This document shows, piece after piece, positions 10,710 through 21,308 of a stretch of DNA of 64,000 nt. Every line of letters begins with the position of its first letter. Within the stretch, counting starts at the first letter, position 1. Both the position numbers and the translations under genes were made by a program. A model generated the notes under the pieces. The model was not told the DNA's origin. It made no database searches and saw nothing but the letters and a program-made list of their open reading frames with translations. Origin of the DNA: Rhodocollybia butyracea (taxonomy: Eukaryota > Basidiomycota > Agaricomycetes > Agaricales > Omphalotaceae); NCBI GenBank assembly GCA_015501585.1, contig JADNRY010000200.1:1-64000 (forward strand), read 5' to 3'.

Positions 10710-12424
10710 ATGGTCAGCGGGTCGCAACCACGATCAGGTGCAGACGATGCGCTCAACCTCGAGGCACGAGCTGTCGAAGAAAAGCTCATGAAGGAAGGCG
10801 AAAACTTCTTTCAGGTGTTTCCAAAGCTTCTGGTACAGTTATCTCGTGAATGGCAGATGGCCCAGACCACCACTGTGGCCTCCAGGAAGAAAGCCTGGGA
10901 GAAAGTAGAAATTATGGGCATGCTCATGCAGCAGCAGGTTTGGAAAAGCAGCGCGGAACAACTGACAAAAGAGTTTGCAGATAAAATTGTTGCACAAGTG
11001 GATGGGAGACTGGAACCAGTCACACAGGAGCTGAAGGCAACACGCGAGGCTTTAGGAAGGGCAGTCGAAAAAGTGGAAAGTCTAACAAAAGGAGCAGAGG
11101 ACGGCGAGGAGGGGAAATTAACAACACTGCATTCCCTCATCTCCAACAGTCATATGCTCAAGCGCTGCAAGCTGGAAGTCTTGCAAAGGCCACGGCTGAA
11201 ACACTGCAACGCCCTCAGCATGCTGCTGCTATCCACGCAGGAGAGATAGCAGATCGACGATTTTTCATCAAACCAGTGTCATGTTCAGCAGATTGGACAA
11301 CACTCTCCGAAGCCGTCATTGCACAGAAGGCCAACCTTGCCTTTGAAAGCATGATGAAGGACGAGGGGGAGGACATTGACACAGTAAAGGTGGTTGCCGT
11401 CACCAAGCTCCGTAGCGGAGGGGCCTTTTGTGTAATGCGGAAGGCTGATGAGCTAGTCTGGCTGGAGGACAAAGATCGGCGGGAAAGAATCAGTAAAGCA
11501 TGGGGTAGCGACGTGATTGTCGAGCTTCCCCGACATGACGTTGTAGCAGAATTTGTCCCTTTATCAGCAGTATTGGAATCCCCATTTGCGCTATCAAGGA
11601 TCACAGAGGACAGCGGATTAGGCCCGCATTCCATCACATCAGCACGATGGATACGCAAGCCAGAGAGACGAACCCCGGGCCAGAAAATGGGCTTCGCAAT
11701 TTTCTCATTCAGCAACAGACACATGGCGAACAAGGCAATACGGGACGGACTCACAGTTGAAAGCAAACTGGTCAATGTACGCCGTGACGAGAAGGATCCT
11801 CAGCGGTGCATGAAGTGCCAGCAGTATGGCCACATTGCTCGTGAGTGCGGCTCAACGCAGGACGTATGTGGACGATGCGGCAAGGACCATCCCACCCAAA
11901 CCTGTTCTGCTAATGCCAACACTTTCTACTGTGCCGTCTGCAAAGCCAAAGGTCACATTGCAGCAGATCGTGACTGCCCAACTCTTCTGCAGCAGATCCA
12001 GAGGCGTGCACAGCGAGACCCAACCCGCGGATATCGTTTCTATGTCACCAATGACCCCGAGACATGGGTCCGTCGCAACGACAAGTCAGTGGAGAACATC
12101 AACCAGAACTGGCGGTTGGAGGTACAAAAGGGGTATGACCAAAACTGGAAAACAGTGCAGAGGGGTAAAGGCAAAGGTCGCTTGGCTGGAGGTCAGCCAG
12201 GGAACGGCGGTGGAATGTCGTCTCAACAACCACAACGCGGCCGTGCACCAACACGGCAACCAGCTCCCACAGCCCCAAGGCAAGGAACACTCGACACCTA
12301 CATTTCACATTCACAGTCCAGGGTGAGGCCCAGTCAACTGAGCCAACCTAGGAGCAGAGGTGAGTGGGGGAATTCAAGCATGCCACCATGGAATAGACAG
12401 GCACTACCTGGAGGCTCCCAATGA
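10710..12424 (+). CDS. LINE ORF1, gag-like with three zinc knuckles (one frame change)
   Basis: ORF1p of a Tad1/I-like LINE binds its own RNA and forms the ribonucleoprotein used in target-primed reverse transcription. The N-terminal part reads from ATG at 10710 to about 11110 (helical, charged). The reading frame then moves -1 at a G4A3 run near 11111-11117 and continues to 12424; the downstream frame is open from about 11102 and encodes SYAQALQAG, which looks genuine. Near the C terminus are three CCHC knuckles: CMKCQQYGHIAREC, CGRCGKDHPTQTC and CAVCKAKGHIAADRDC. The tail is Gln/Arg/Pro-rich. The stop TGA overlaps the ORF2 start as ATGA (12421-12424). The frame change could be a mutation, a sequence error or recoding; I cannot tell which. 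Confidence 0.8.
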
Positions 12425-15400
12425 ATAGGGGACCCCAGCTGCTACACACGCAAGACAGGATTACAGTGGCACAGCTAAACACCAACAAATCCGACATCTG
12501 CATGCACGACTACCTACATGGAGACGCCGCAAATGCAGACTTCCTGATGATACAGGAACCATATATTGACTTTCTAGGTAGAAATCTCCACCTAATTTAC
12601 CCATCGCAACACCGCGACCTATGGTCCACAATCCCAACCCGGTCCCTCATCATGGTCAACAAACGTCTCCCTACTAACGCCTGGACAGCTCTTGACGTCA
12701 ACCACCAGGACATTTCTGCGGTCCAACTAGTTGGACAATTCGGGACCCTCCGCCTCTTCAACATCTATAATGACTGCGAAAATGACAGTGCAATTGCCGC
12801 ATTAGCACAATGGCTACGCAGCCCGGCAGCACACAACACCCCAAAAATGCCGCTACACATGGCTTGGTTTGGTGACTTCAACCGACACCACCCCATGTGG
12901 GACGAGCCCCGGAACTCACATCTCTTCACTGCTCGGAACCTCAATGCAGCTCACCAGCTCATCACGTTACTTGCAGTTCACTCCATGCGCATGGCCCTCC
13001 CAGAGTTCATACCAACTCTACGTTCCTTCTCGACAGGCAACTATACCAGAGTCGACAACGTATTCTGCACCAGTGGTCTAATGGGTCATGTCATACAATG
13101 CGACGCCAGCCCAGCTACACAACCAGTCAAAACCGACCATTTTCCAATCACAACAACATTCGACTTACAGACCGGTGTCGCAGACCCACGCGAACGGAGA
13201 AACTGGAGAAGAGTCAACTGGGAAGAATTCAGGAAACACCTTGATGAAAGAGTAAAGGAACTTGACAAACCCAGTGAAATAGAGCACATACAGCAGTTTT
13301 GGTCCAAACTCGAGGAGATAGATGGTGTAATTGGAGAAGTCGTGGAAGAGCGAGTCCCACTGATCAAACGGCACCCACAACAACGTCGGTGGTGGAACAC
13401 AAACCTCACAAATATGCGGCGCATCCGGAACAACCTAGGCAACAAATCATATCGGAAACGGCTCGACCCCGAACACCCGGTCCATGAAGAATACCGCAGC
13501 ATACGCCAAACATTTGCTGCAGAAGTCAGGCGAGCAAAGACAGAAAAGTGGATCGAATACCTGGAACAAGCGACGCCAAGTACAATGTGGGATGTTGGTA
13601 AGTTAACGGAAGCCGGGCCCAACGATGGAGGACACTCCCGGATCCCAGATCTAGTCACTCGAGATCCTAGCGGAACAGAGAGACGCGTCAGTGTCAACAA
13701 CGAAAAAGCTGAAATCTTCAGGACAGCTTTCTTTCCTTCACCACCTTCAACTTCAAATGTCCCACCCAATCTAACATATCCGCCCTCGGCTTGGCAGTTT
13801 CAGCTCCCAACCAACCGACTAATCATCAAACGCATACGGCGCATGAAGAATGGAAAGGCTACCCGCATCGGCACCTTTCCAAACGATCTATTCAAGGCCT
13901 GCATTGACATCCTCGTCCCATACCTCGGTCCAATATATCGGGCCACATCCACTCTTCACATCTATCCAGAGGACTGGTCCACAACAGAGACTATCATCTT
14001 GAGGAAGCCGGGTAAGCCAGATTATCGCCAACCTGGAGCTCATCGTCCAATCACGCTCTCGCATCACCACGGCCGCAACACAAACAGTTGCACGGTTGAC
14101 GAGATATCATGCGAAGCCGAAATACGGAACCTACTGCCAGGAATGCAGTTCGGAGCGAGACCTGGACGGTCAACTACAGACTCAATCCATCTAATGGTCG
14201 ACCGAATCAAACAACTCTGGCGTGAAGGGTATGTAGTTTCTGCCCTGTTCATGGACGTGAAGGGTGCCTTCCCAAGCGTTGACCTTGACATGCTCTACCA
14301 TGAGCTTCGAATGATGGGAGTACCAGCAGAGATTGTTGAATGGCTGCAGCGACGGTACGCTAAACGCAAAACACGCGTAAGTTTCGACGATTATATATCA
14401 GATATTTTTGACGTACTGGGTGGTGAGGACCAAGGAGACCCGTTCTCAGGCTTAGGCTATGTCCTCTACGCGGCAGGGTTACTGCGACTTTTCAAAAGGG
14501 AGAACAGTGAAGAGGGTTTCGGTTTCATGGATGACATCGCAGCACTGAAATGGGCCAGAACTGTGGAGGAGGCACATGAGCAACTACAGGATTTAATGAC
14601 GCGTCAGGATGGTATACTCCAGTGGGCACAATCCCACAATTGCTCATTCGGAGTAGACAAGTTCCAACTCACTGACTTTACCCGACGCAGGCGACCCACC
14701 CCCAACACCAACACCAAGCAAAAAACGAGTGTGCTAGTAGGGCCGGGCATAGAGATAGCAGGCGAGCTAGTGAAGCCAAAGAACTCTTCAAGGTTCTTGG
14801 GAGCCTTAATGGACGGCGGCCTGAGATGGAAGGAACATCATGCCCTGATGGTTAAAAGGGGAACCGAATGGTTAGTACAGTTCCGGCGGCTAGCGAGAAG
14901 TAAAGGAGGTATGGTGGCGAGCCACATACGCCAGCTTTATAAAGCTAAAGCCCTGCCGCGGATGCTGTATGCAGCAGACGTGGTATTAGTCCCACAGACT
15001 CGGAAGAGAGGTAGGCAGATGGCGGTGACACGACATCTCATTTCTATCCAGCGCCAAGCGGCGCGACTGATTACAGGTGCAATGACTACGACAGCTACCG
15101 ACATTCTAGATATCCACGCGGCCCTCCTACCTATGCCGTTAGAAATCGAGCGGCAGCGACAAAGAGCAGCAACAAGACTTACCACACTTCCTGACTCTCA
15201 CCCCCTTGCTGAGCGAGTTACAAATGCAGCTCGATATGCCAAACGATCCAGGCACTTCTCTCCTCTACACGATCTGATGGGCTCCTACGGGCTGAAACCA
15301 AGGGCAATGGAAAAACGAAAGGCGGTCCGATACACAGCGAACTGGGATCCTGGTTTGATAGTCCAAATTTGCGAAGACGAAAAAGAGGCGCTGAGGATGG

Positions 15401-16374
15401 TAGACGAGGATAAAGCAGATGTAAAAGTCTTTACGGACGGCTCAGGATACAAAAAGCATGTCGGGGCATCCGCCGTGCTTTTCAGAGATGGCGAAGAGAT
15501 AGCAGCAGCGAGGTATAGGCTGGGACATGAAGACGATCACGAAGTATACGAAGGAGAGTTGGTTGGCATGGTCATAGGATTACACTTGGCGTCACGGGAA
15601 CAATCAATTCGGGAGCTTTCAATATGGGCCGATAACACCGCCGCGATCACGGCAACTGACACATCCTCCACTAACTCCTCCCATTACATCCTCGACATCT
15701 TCCACTCTCTACTCACCCAACTCCGTGCCGCTTTTCCAGAAATACAAATAAAGATATCATGGGTGCCGAGTCATAAAGGAATAGAAGGAAATGAGCGAGC
15801 CGACCAAGAGGCGAAGAAGGCAGCAGCTGGACGATCCAGTAACAGGAGGCTGCTACCAGAGCAATTACACCATCGTCTGCCTCGCAGTCGCACTGCCGCT
15901 GTCCGGGTATTCCGCCGCAAACTCGAAAAGCAACACGATGACTTATGGAAAAAGTCACCCCGATACGCGAGGTTCAAGGACATCGACCCAGCACCAGCCA
16001 CAAAGGCTAGCCGGAACTATTGGAAGCTATCCCGACACTTACCCCGCAAGCTTCTCACTATCCTTACCCAGCTCCGCACCGGGCACATCCCTCTACAAAA
16101 ACACCTTTATCGCATCAAACGAGCCGACTCGCCTACATGTCCATGCTGCCACCGACACCCCGAAACAGTATTCCACTACCTCTTCCAGTGCTCAGCACAC
16201 CAGGAGGCAAGGCGCCGCTTACGACAGATCGTCAGCAGGAAGCACTGGAATGTGAGCTCCCTCCTCGCATCACCCAAACTCCTACGGCACCTTTTCCTCT
16301 ACGTTGACGAGACCAAGCGCTTCCATCACATTTACGGAGATCTTCCAGAGCTACCAGAAGAGGAGGACGAGTAG
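12421..16374 (+). CDS. LINE ORF2: endonuclease, reverse transcriptase, RNase H
   Basis: 1317 codons without interruption. An APE-type endonuclease (residues about 15-240) shows QLN, IQEP, GDFNRHHP, RVDNVF and TDHFPI, the usual Mg-binding and catalytic positions. The reverse transcriptase (about 450-780) has LFMDVKGAFPSVD, a GEDQGDP segment and FMDD in place of the common YADD. RNase H (about 1000-1130) shows FTDGSG, a glutamate in YEGELVG, WADNTAA and WVPSHKGIEGNERAD. The C terminus has a CPCC-X8-H-X4-C zinc motif. The protein nicks target DNA and copies the LINE RNA in place. The start follows from the ATGA overlap with ORF1, pointing to coupled termination-reinitiation. Confidence 0.92.
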   Translation: MNRGPQLLHTQDRITVAQLNTNKSDICMHDYLHGDAANADFLMIQEPYIDFLGRNLHLIYPSQHRDLWSTIPTRSLIMVNKRLPTNAWTALDVNHQDISAVQLVGQFGTLRLFNIYNDCENDSAIAALAQWLRSPAAHNTPKMPLHMAWFGDFNRHHPMWDEPRNSHLFTARNLNAAHQLITLLAVHSMRMALPEFIPTLRSFSTGNYTRVDNVFCTSGLMGHVIQCDASPATQPVKTDHFPITTTFDLQTGVADPRERRNWRRVNWEEFRKHLDERVKELDKPSEIEHIQQFWSKLEEIDGVIGEVVEERVPLIKRHPQQRRWWNTNLTNMRRIRNNLGNKSYRKRLDPEHPVHEEYRSIRQTFAAEVRRAKTEKWIEYLEQATPSTMWDVGKLTEAGPNDGGHSRIPDLVTRDPSGTERRVSVNNEKAEIFRTAFFPSPPSTSNVPPNLTYPPSAWQFQLPTNRLIIKRIRRMKNGKATRIGTFPNDLFKACIDILVPYLGPIYRATSTLHIYPEDWSTTETIILRKPGKPDYRQPGAHRPITLSHHHGRNTNSCTVDEISCEAEIRNLLPGMQFGARPGRSTTDSIHLMVDRIKQLWREGYVVSALFMDVKGAFPSVDLDMLYHELRMMGVPAEIVEWLQRRYAKRKTRVSFDDYISDIFDVLGGEDQGDPFSGLGYVLYAAGLLRLFKRENSEEGFGFMDDIAALKWARTVEEAHEQLQDLMTRQDGILQWAQSHNCSFGVDKFQLTDFTRRRRPTPNTNTKQKTSVLVGPGIEIAGELVKPKNSSRFLGALMDGGLRWKEHHALMVKRGTEWLVQFRRLARSKGGMVASHIRQLYKAKALPRMLYAADVVLVPQTRKRGRQMAVTRHLISIQRQAARLITGAMTTTATDILDIHAALLPMPLEIERQRQRAATRLTTLPDSHPLAERVTNAARYAKRSRHFSPLHDLMGSYGLKPRAMEKRKAVRYTANWDPGLIVQICEDEKEALRMVDEDKADVKVFTDGSGYKKHVGASAVLFRDGEEIAAARYRLGHEDDHEVYEGELVGMVIGLHLASREQSIRELSIWADNTAAITATDTSSTNSSHYILDIFHSLLTQLRAAFPEIQIKISWVPSHKGIEGNERADQEAKKAAAGRSSNRRLLPEQLHHRLPRSRTAAVRVFRRKLEKQHDDLWKKSPRYARFKDIDPAPATKASRNYWKLSRHLPRKLLTILTQLRTGHIPLQKHLYRIKRADSPTCPCCHRHPETVFHYLFQCSAHQEARRRLRQIVSRKHWNVSSLLASPKLLRHLFLYVDETKRFHHIYGDLPELPEEEDE

Positions 16375-16766
16375 CCTCTCACATCTCTTGATCCATCCAC
16401 CTCCCTTGACTAGTATCCAATTTCTCTTTCATTCCCTTCTCTCTCACATCTCACTCATATTTCTTTCACTTCTCTCACAATTCTCTGTTCCTTTTCTATA
16501 CTCTCTCCATACTCTTATATACATTACTTACCTTACTTTACTGATCCACCACAACGCACGGACACTTACTTACCGCCGACCAGTGCGTAATCTGGCAGAG
16601 AGCACGCTCTCGCCCTGTTCCTTTGGAACTTATCGTTGCAGGCAGAAACACCTATCGCGACAGTCCCGTTTTCTTAGTAGTGCTTAATGTACGTATACTC
16701 GCTACCATACGCCATCGCGCAAATGCGAATAAATATGATTAAAAAAAAAAAAAAAAAAAAAAAAAA
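16375..16766 (+). other. LINE 3' UTR and poly(A)
   Basis: Pyrimidine-rich 3' UTR ending AATAAATATGATT and a run of 26 A at 16741-16766. The AATAAA-like hexamer 12-15 nt upstream of the tail suggests it was copied from a polyadenylated transcript. Confidence 0.85.
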
Positions 16767-16926
16767 GCCATGGTGATTCAGGATGTAATCTAGAAAATGG
16801 ATTCAGTTGCTGAATCACAACCTGAATCACTGGAACATGTTTCAGAAATTCTTACGCTCTGTACAGCCACTTGTATATTATTAGATAATTAAATCAAAAA
16901 TACACTCAAATAATCTTTTACCGTAC

Positions 16927-18307
16927 ATGCTAAATATGATCGGAAACAAACAAACAAAAAAAGACAACGATGACGCTGGGGCTTCCGTAAAGAAACCAAA
17001 AAAGGATGCTCGTGGACCAGCAAAAGCCAAAGGCAAGAAAAAGGCAGAAGTACAGGAACAACCAGAGGGGGACACGTTATACCTTACAGACCCAAAAGAG
17101 TAAGTATCGGCTTCACGCAGACTTTGACATTGGCAGCGACTTACCAATAGAGTAGGATAGAATGGACTACTGATCTCTCCTTCACACTTCTTGCTTGCAT
17201 CATCGAAAATGAATCTATTAAGTCGGGGCTTTTCCCTGGCCCTGGTGCCAACATCTCATCCTCCAAAGGCGGCGGCCTGACAAAAACCAAAAACCAGTTC
17301 CGACTCTGCAAGGCTATGTTTGGTGATGAAAAAGACTGGCGAACAGTACTGTAACTCTAGTTCAAAAAAATCTGGCCTCAAAAATCAAAAATAGATTGAA
17401 TAATTATGTCTGGCTTGTACTCAAGAAGTGTGGAGCTTACTACTTGACAGAATGGCCTTGATGACACGTCAGATTACTGGTGAAATAGGCGAAACTGGAG
17501 CTGGTATCAACAGTGCTGATGAAATAGAGATGACCCAAAAGAACTTGTTAACATCTGTCTGGGGTAAGACATGGGCAGAGACTTGTTGCAATGAATGCAT
17601 CAGGAAAAGTACATAATGCCCAGGCAAACCTAGAATATCCTGAGGCAACCCAGGAATTATCCAAATTCCCCAAATTCCTAGGCTGCCTCAGTGTCTCTGA
17701 AAGGCTCTGGTTGACCCCAGTCACCAGGGAAGCCCAGGTTTGAGGCCATATCCTGGGTTTCCTCAGTCATATTTGGGTTGTCCTCAGGTTGCCCTGGGTT
17801 GCCCTGTAGGATTTGGGGGGTAGACCTTGGCACCCCGGAAGTACTTGTGGTCTTGGGGTGCACTGGTTACACTAAGGCCATCTTGGGCCAATCTATGATT
17901 GCCTGGGCCATAGGGACTGTTTCCTGATGTGTTACTAACTTTCATCAGCCAAATACTGTGAAAAGGCTCCCTGGTATTTCGAGATGAGAGATCTCATTGC
18001 CGGCCATCCAAATGCCAAGCCTGTCAGCCTTGGTAATGGTCAATCTGCAATAGATTTATCAGTCCTTGATAGCCTTGGCTCAGAGGATGGAGAAGCGGTC
18101 AGAGAGGATGGCTCTGGCTGGGGCGCTGACATCGAGTCAATGTCCGCCATTGACAATGGCATTGACGACAAAATATCCGAAATCAGGTCTACCACTCCAG
18201 CGACCTCTGACCAAGATGACAGAGACCTACCTGCTCAATCAAAGTCCACCAAAACCACTGCTCCTAAATCCAGTACAAACAAGCGGTTCCTTCCTGATAG
18301 CAACTAG
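16927..18307 (+). pseudogene. Harbinger Myb/SANT-like accessory protein
   Basis: Harbinger elements carry a Myb/SANT-like protein that helps target the transposase to DNA. Exon 1 (16927 to about 17101, donor GTAAGT) encodes a Lys-rich basic start. Exon 2 (from about 17147) encodes WTTDLSFTLLACIIENE followed by a Gly-rich loop and QFRLCKAMFGDEKDW, the expected Trp/helix pattern. A third part (about 17428-17563) continues ITGEIGETGAGINSADEIEM, and exon 4 (17949-18307) holds the KAPWYFEMRDLIAGHPN segment followed by an acidic and Ser/Thr-rich tail. Joining exon 2 to the 17428 segment needs a splice or a frame change I cannot resolve, so it may be inactive. The last intron (17564-17948) is enlarged by a MITE. 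Confidence 0.65.
17598..17929. mobile_element. MITE within intron of Myb/SANT gene
   Basis: Termini CATCAGGAAAAGTACATAAT and, in complement, CATCAGGAAACAGTCCCTAT continue into GCCCAGGCAA on both sides. The flanking dinucleotide TG is repeated. Removing 332 bp plus the duplicated TG leaves an ordinary intron of about 50 nt with TTACTAAC before the acceptor. A sibling with the same termini is at 22516-22693. Confidence 0.65.
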
Positions 18308-18389
18308 CTGTACACATGTTCAAATATATGTACAAGTCTAATTGAATTTTTCTTGATACAAATTTATGAGCACAAACCAAAGTCTCTCT

Positions 18390-20137
18390 GCCTCCTTTCA
18401 AGTCATCGCTCCTCTTGTATCTAAGGACCCAATCAAAAAGCTCCTCCTTCAATTTTTCCCGTTTCTTCTGGCCCTCCGAAAGGCGCTGTCTTGCACTTGG
18501 ATTTAGAGTGTGTCCTTTGTTGTGAACAATGATAACATGATCTTCATCCTGCTCCAATCCCTGTTGCAAGAACGGGTCATCTATTACAGCATCCTCATCA
18601 TACATGCCTTCTGCATGTTGTTGTTCTGCTTCGCATGTCATTGCAAAGTTAAGAACAACAATACATGCGAGACCCCACTACATTGCAACTTGTGTGATTT
18701 TTCAGAAACAATGCTAATGCGGAGATCTTTTAGTGATGGCATTTGACCCTTTAGAAAATCAATGGCATGCTCGGAGTGTATTCGCACCCTAGAAACCATG
18801 TTGTTAAACTTTTCATTGTCTGGAAGTTCACATTCAGGACACTTGTATGGAGCAACGACCCAATCAGATATATACATGTGTGATCAGAACATGAGGAGTA
18901 ACAGAGCCAAATGATACTCACCGGATAAGCAGAGTCAGCCCAAATCCGTTCTCCTGGCTTCAATATGCGATTATGTTCTTGTTTAATAAGGGTTTTCTCC
19001 CAAGCAGTTGCATCATGTGTGCTTCCTGTGAAGCCATAGCCAACATCCACTATTTGTAAATTGGGCAACAACACAATCTGGATGAAATATTCATGTTAAC
19101 GTTTGCAAATATGATGATGAGATGTCCACATACCTGAAATTTTAGAGAGTAGTTGGACTTTCAGTCAAATAGCTCTCTCCGTACCAGTGAGGCCGCTCAA
19201 AGAGTGGTATTAGAGTACCATCGATGAGGTAACATCTGTCATGCCACTGGAGACACGAGTGTTTTTCAACCCAAGCCTTTGCATTCTCCTTTTCTTGCTC
19301 GGTCGGCAGCCTTACAGTCTCATGCAATAATTCTGGCCAGAGAAGCGCAGTCATCACTCGCTTTGTAATTTCAAGAACTGTCCCTTTACCAATTCCGGCC
19401 CAGCATGACACTGAGGAAAGTCCAGCAGCATCTCCGTAGTAAAGCGTGATGACGAGCTGAATATCAAGAGGCATTTAAGCATTCAGACCATTGGTGGTGA
19501 AGACGGCATCATTTTCAATTACAACAAGCAGATGGTCAAAAGTGTATGGAGATATCCGGAGAATTTCACGAAAATCCGCTGGCTTAGTTTCCTTTGTGGT
19601 GGGCAAAAGAAAGGGAAGCTGCGGTGGAGGTTTTTCTTTTGCTTTGCGAGATACTTGGTAGCACTGAGAGTACATCTCTGACAGCTCCTTCCGAGTCTGG
19701 CAGTGTAGCACTTGTTGATGTTTTGGAGGTGCAAATACATCAGTGTACCCGGGATCCGAGCTTGAGCTGGTGCTGGAGTCACCCGACTTAATGTCCATCA
19801 AGGAGTCTGTATCTGAGGTGGTACTTTTGTCAAAGTTCCAAAAGGAACTGGCCTCAGCCTGCAGTCTTAGGAGATCGGCATCATGAAGGATAGATTGGAC
19901 ACAGGATTCAACATCCTCTGAGCTACTACAGTCGGATGTAGAGTCGGAAGCAGATTCCAAGGCTGAGGCTGTGGAAGTACTCTTGGTTGAAAAAGATACT
20001 GATGTAGTGCCAGATGATATGGAGGAGGAGGAGCTTTCAGAGCTGCTCATGTACAAATCCACAGGAATGGGAGCTAGTGCATGAGCGGATAGATTGTTTT
20101 TGGAAATTTCTGCTTTTCTAAGCATATGTTTGGTCAT
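18390..20137 (-). pseudogene. PIF/Harbinger DDE transposase, disabled
   Basis: A DDE_Tnp_4-type nuclease that cuts and joins transposon ends. Reading leftward: a Ser/Thr-rich acidic N-terminal region (20137 to about 19600); PYTFDHLLVVIENDAVF and QLVITLYYGD of the helical domain; catalytic D in LIDGTLIPL (about 19230); DVGYGFTGSTHDATAW (about 19050); D in IWADSAYP (about 18930); an intron (about 18860-18925); and catalytic E in RIHSEHAIDFLKG (about 18760). A C-terminal KKREKLKEELFDW segment lies near 18430. Defects: an in-frame TAA at 19475-19477 between NGLNA and MPLDIQL (probably Gln CAA to TAA), a one-base shift plus TGA after GESY (about 19165), and a further shift near 18650. The full catalytic set is visible but not in one frame. 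Confidence 0.85.
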
Positions 20138-20516
20138 ACAATTCCGACACTGTACTTGCTTTAAGCGCGAACAATGAGATTGAAGGAAAGTATTGATTAA
20201 CAGCTTTGCTTGACGTGTTCAATGTTCGGGAACATTGGGAGGCATAAGAGTTACAGTGTGTGACGACTTGTCACGGTTCAAATATTATTCTTTACATTTT
20301 TGGGAGGTGAATTGCTGTACTGAAACACTCTTAGAATCACACTTTCAATTTGGTCAGTCAAATGCAATACGTGTTTCTGGGGGGGTTCAGAATTCAGAAT
20401 CACTCTCAGAATCAACTTTTGAAACACAGCTGAATCCCCATGGCTGACCGTACCTATTACCAAAGCATCATTACTATCATACTGGGTCAGTAAATATGGC
20501 CAGCAACAGAGGACTT

Positions 20517-21029
20517 TAGGGACTGTTCGGCAACACGAATCTGGATTTTGTGTGATTTTGCCAGAGGCTTATATAAAGTGTTCGGATCAGCTGGCCGGTC
20601 GCCATGACTCTGGAAATGACATAAAATGACATTACTCCTGCCCTGACATGTCGGACGTTCCTCTCACTGTCCCGCAAGTCGTCCCGACCACTCTCAACAA
20701 TGCCACCCCAGTGACCAACATGTTCTGGTCATCATCTTTCAAGTTTAATGTAATTGTATATTATTGTTAAAGTGATTTTATTTCTCTATATTGTCTAAGC
20801 AAGTGAAACTTAAAGTAAAACTACATTTGAGAGCGGCGGGCTTGTCTGAGCATCAAGCGGGGTGTTGAGGTCAATGGAAGAAATGTATGGCAGCACGCCC
20901 GTTTACACGGAGCGCTCAATCGGCTGATCTGACTGATACTTACAAATGTTTGATGGCTTTTTTATATAGTGGCAAATCCTGGCAAAATCTCAAACAAAAT
21001 CTGAGGTATGTGTTGCTGAACAGGCCCTT
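20517..21029. mobile_element. MITE with hAT-like termini
   Basis: The left end AGGGACTGTTCGGCAACACG and the complement of the right end AAGGGCCTGTTCAGCAACAC are imperfect inverted repeats extending about 60 bp (both include GATTTTGCCAG). It encodes nothing recognisable. No clear duplication is visible, so ends are approximate and the superfamily is a guess. Confidence 0.5.
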
Positions 21030-21105
21030 AGGATGGCCAGTAATGACCTTGGGGAGCCAGGCTGGCCAGCAAAAAAAAAGGCTTTGAATTGATCAGCAGC
21101 TACCC

Positions 21106-21262
21106 GGTAGCTACCGGAGGGACCCCGGACACCTGTGACATGTGACATGCCGGTAGCTACCCATCTCACCTAGGTAGATACTCAAGACAGCCTGGTACCA
21201 TGTCTGGTAGCTACCCTGTTCTGGTAGCTACCTCAGTAAATATATGGCAGGGTAGACTACCA
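21106..21262. repeat. GGTAGCTACC palindrome cluster
   Basis: Four exact GGTAGCTACC palindromes (21106, 21152, 21206, 21222) plus the related GGTACC and GGTAGACTACC occur within about 155 bp. There is no gene here. Confidence 0.6.
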
Positions 21263-21308
21263 GAATTCAGTACCTCTTAGGTACAAATGTGTAACAGGTT
21301 TTTTTATC

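Larger units (their letters stand above)
10617..16766 (+). mobile_element. Full-length Tad1-like LINE
   Basis: A 6150-bp non-LTR retrotransposon with ORF1 (gag-like, three zinc knuckles), ORF2 (endonuclease, reverse transcriptase, RNase H, C-terminal zinc motif), a 366-nt 3' UTR and a 26-nt poly(A) at 16741-16766. An 11-12 bp duplication of Harbinger TIR sequence flanks it, identical on both sides. ORF2 is open throughout; ORF1 shows one frame change. This is the youngest-looking large element in the window. Clade assignment is from domain order and the RNase H, not from a tree. Confidence 0.9.
10595..20454. mobile_element. PIF/Harbinger transposon split by a LINE
   Basis: The left terminus AGGTACAGTCAGCCATGGTG (10595-10614) pairs with the right terminus, whose complement begins AGGTACGGTCAGCCATGGGG (ending at 20454). 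ATT flanks both ends (10592-10594, 20455-20457), a 3-bp duplication as expected for this superfamily although not the usual TTA/TAA. A LINE (10617-16766) has landed inside the left TIR. Without it the element is about 3.7 kb, with two convergent genes typical of PIF/Harbinger: a Myb/SANT-like protein (+, 16927-18307) and a DDE transposase (-, about 18390-20137). Confidence 0.85.

Noticed and set aside
14040..14135. Compensating frameshifts in LINE ORF2 (HHHGRNTNSC looked odd for an RT)
   Set aside because: Frame 0 aligns with the family pattern (RPITL, then about 10 residues, then VDEISCEAEIRNLLP and QFGARPGRST), so no frameshift is needed.
18264..18389. Extension of the transposase C terminus to the stop at 18264
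   Set aside because: Family-like sequence ends near KKREKLKEELFDW. The remaining codons overlap the opposite-strand Myb/SANT gene end and look random.
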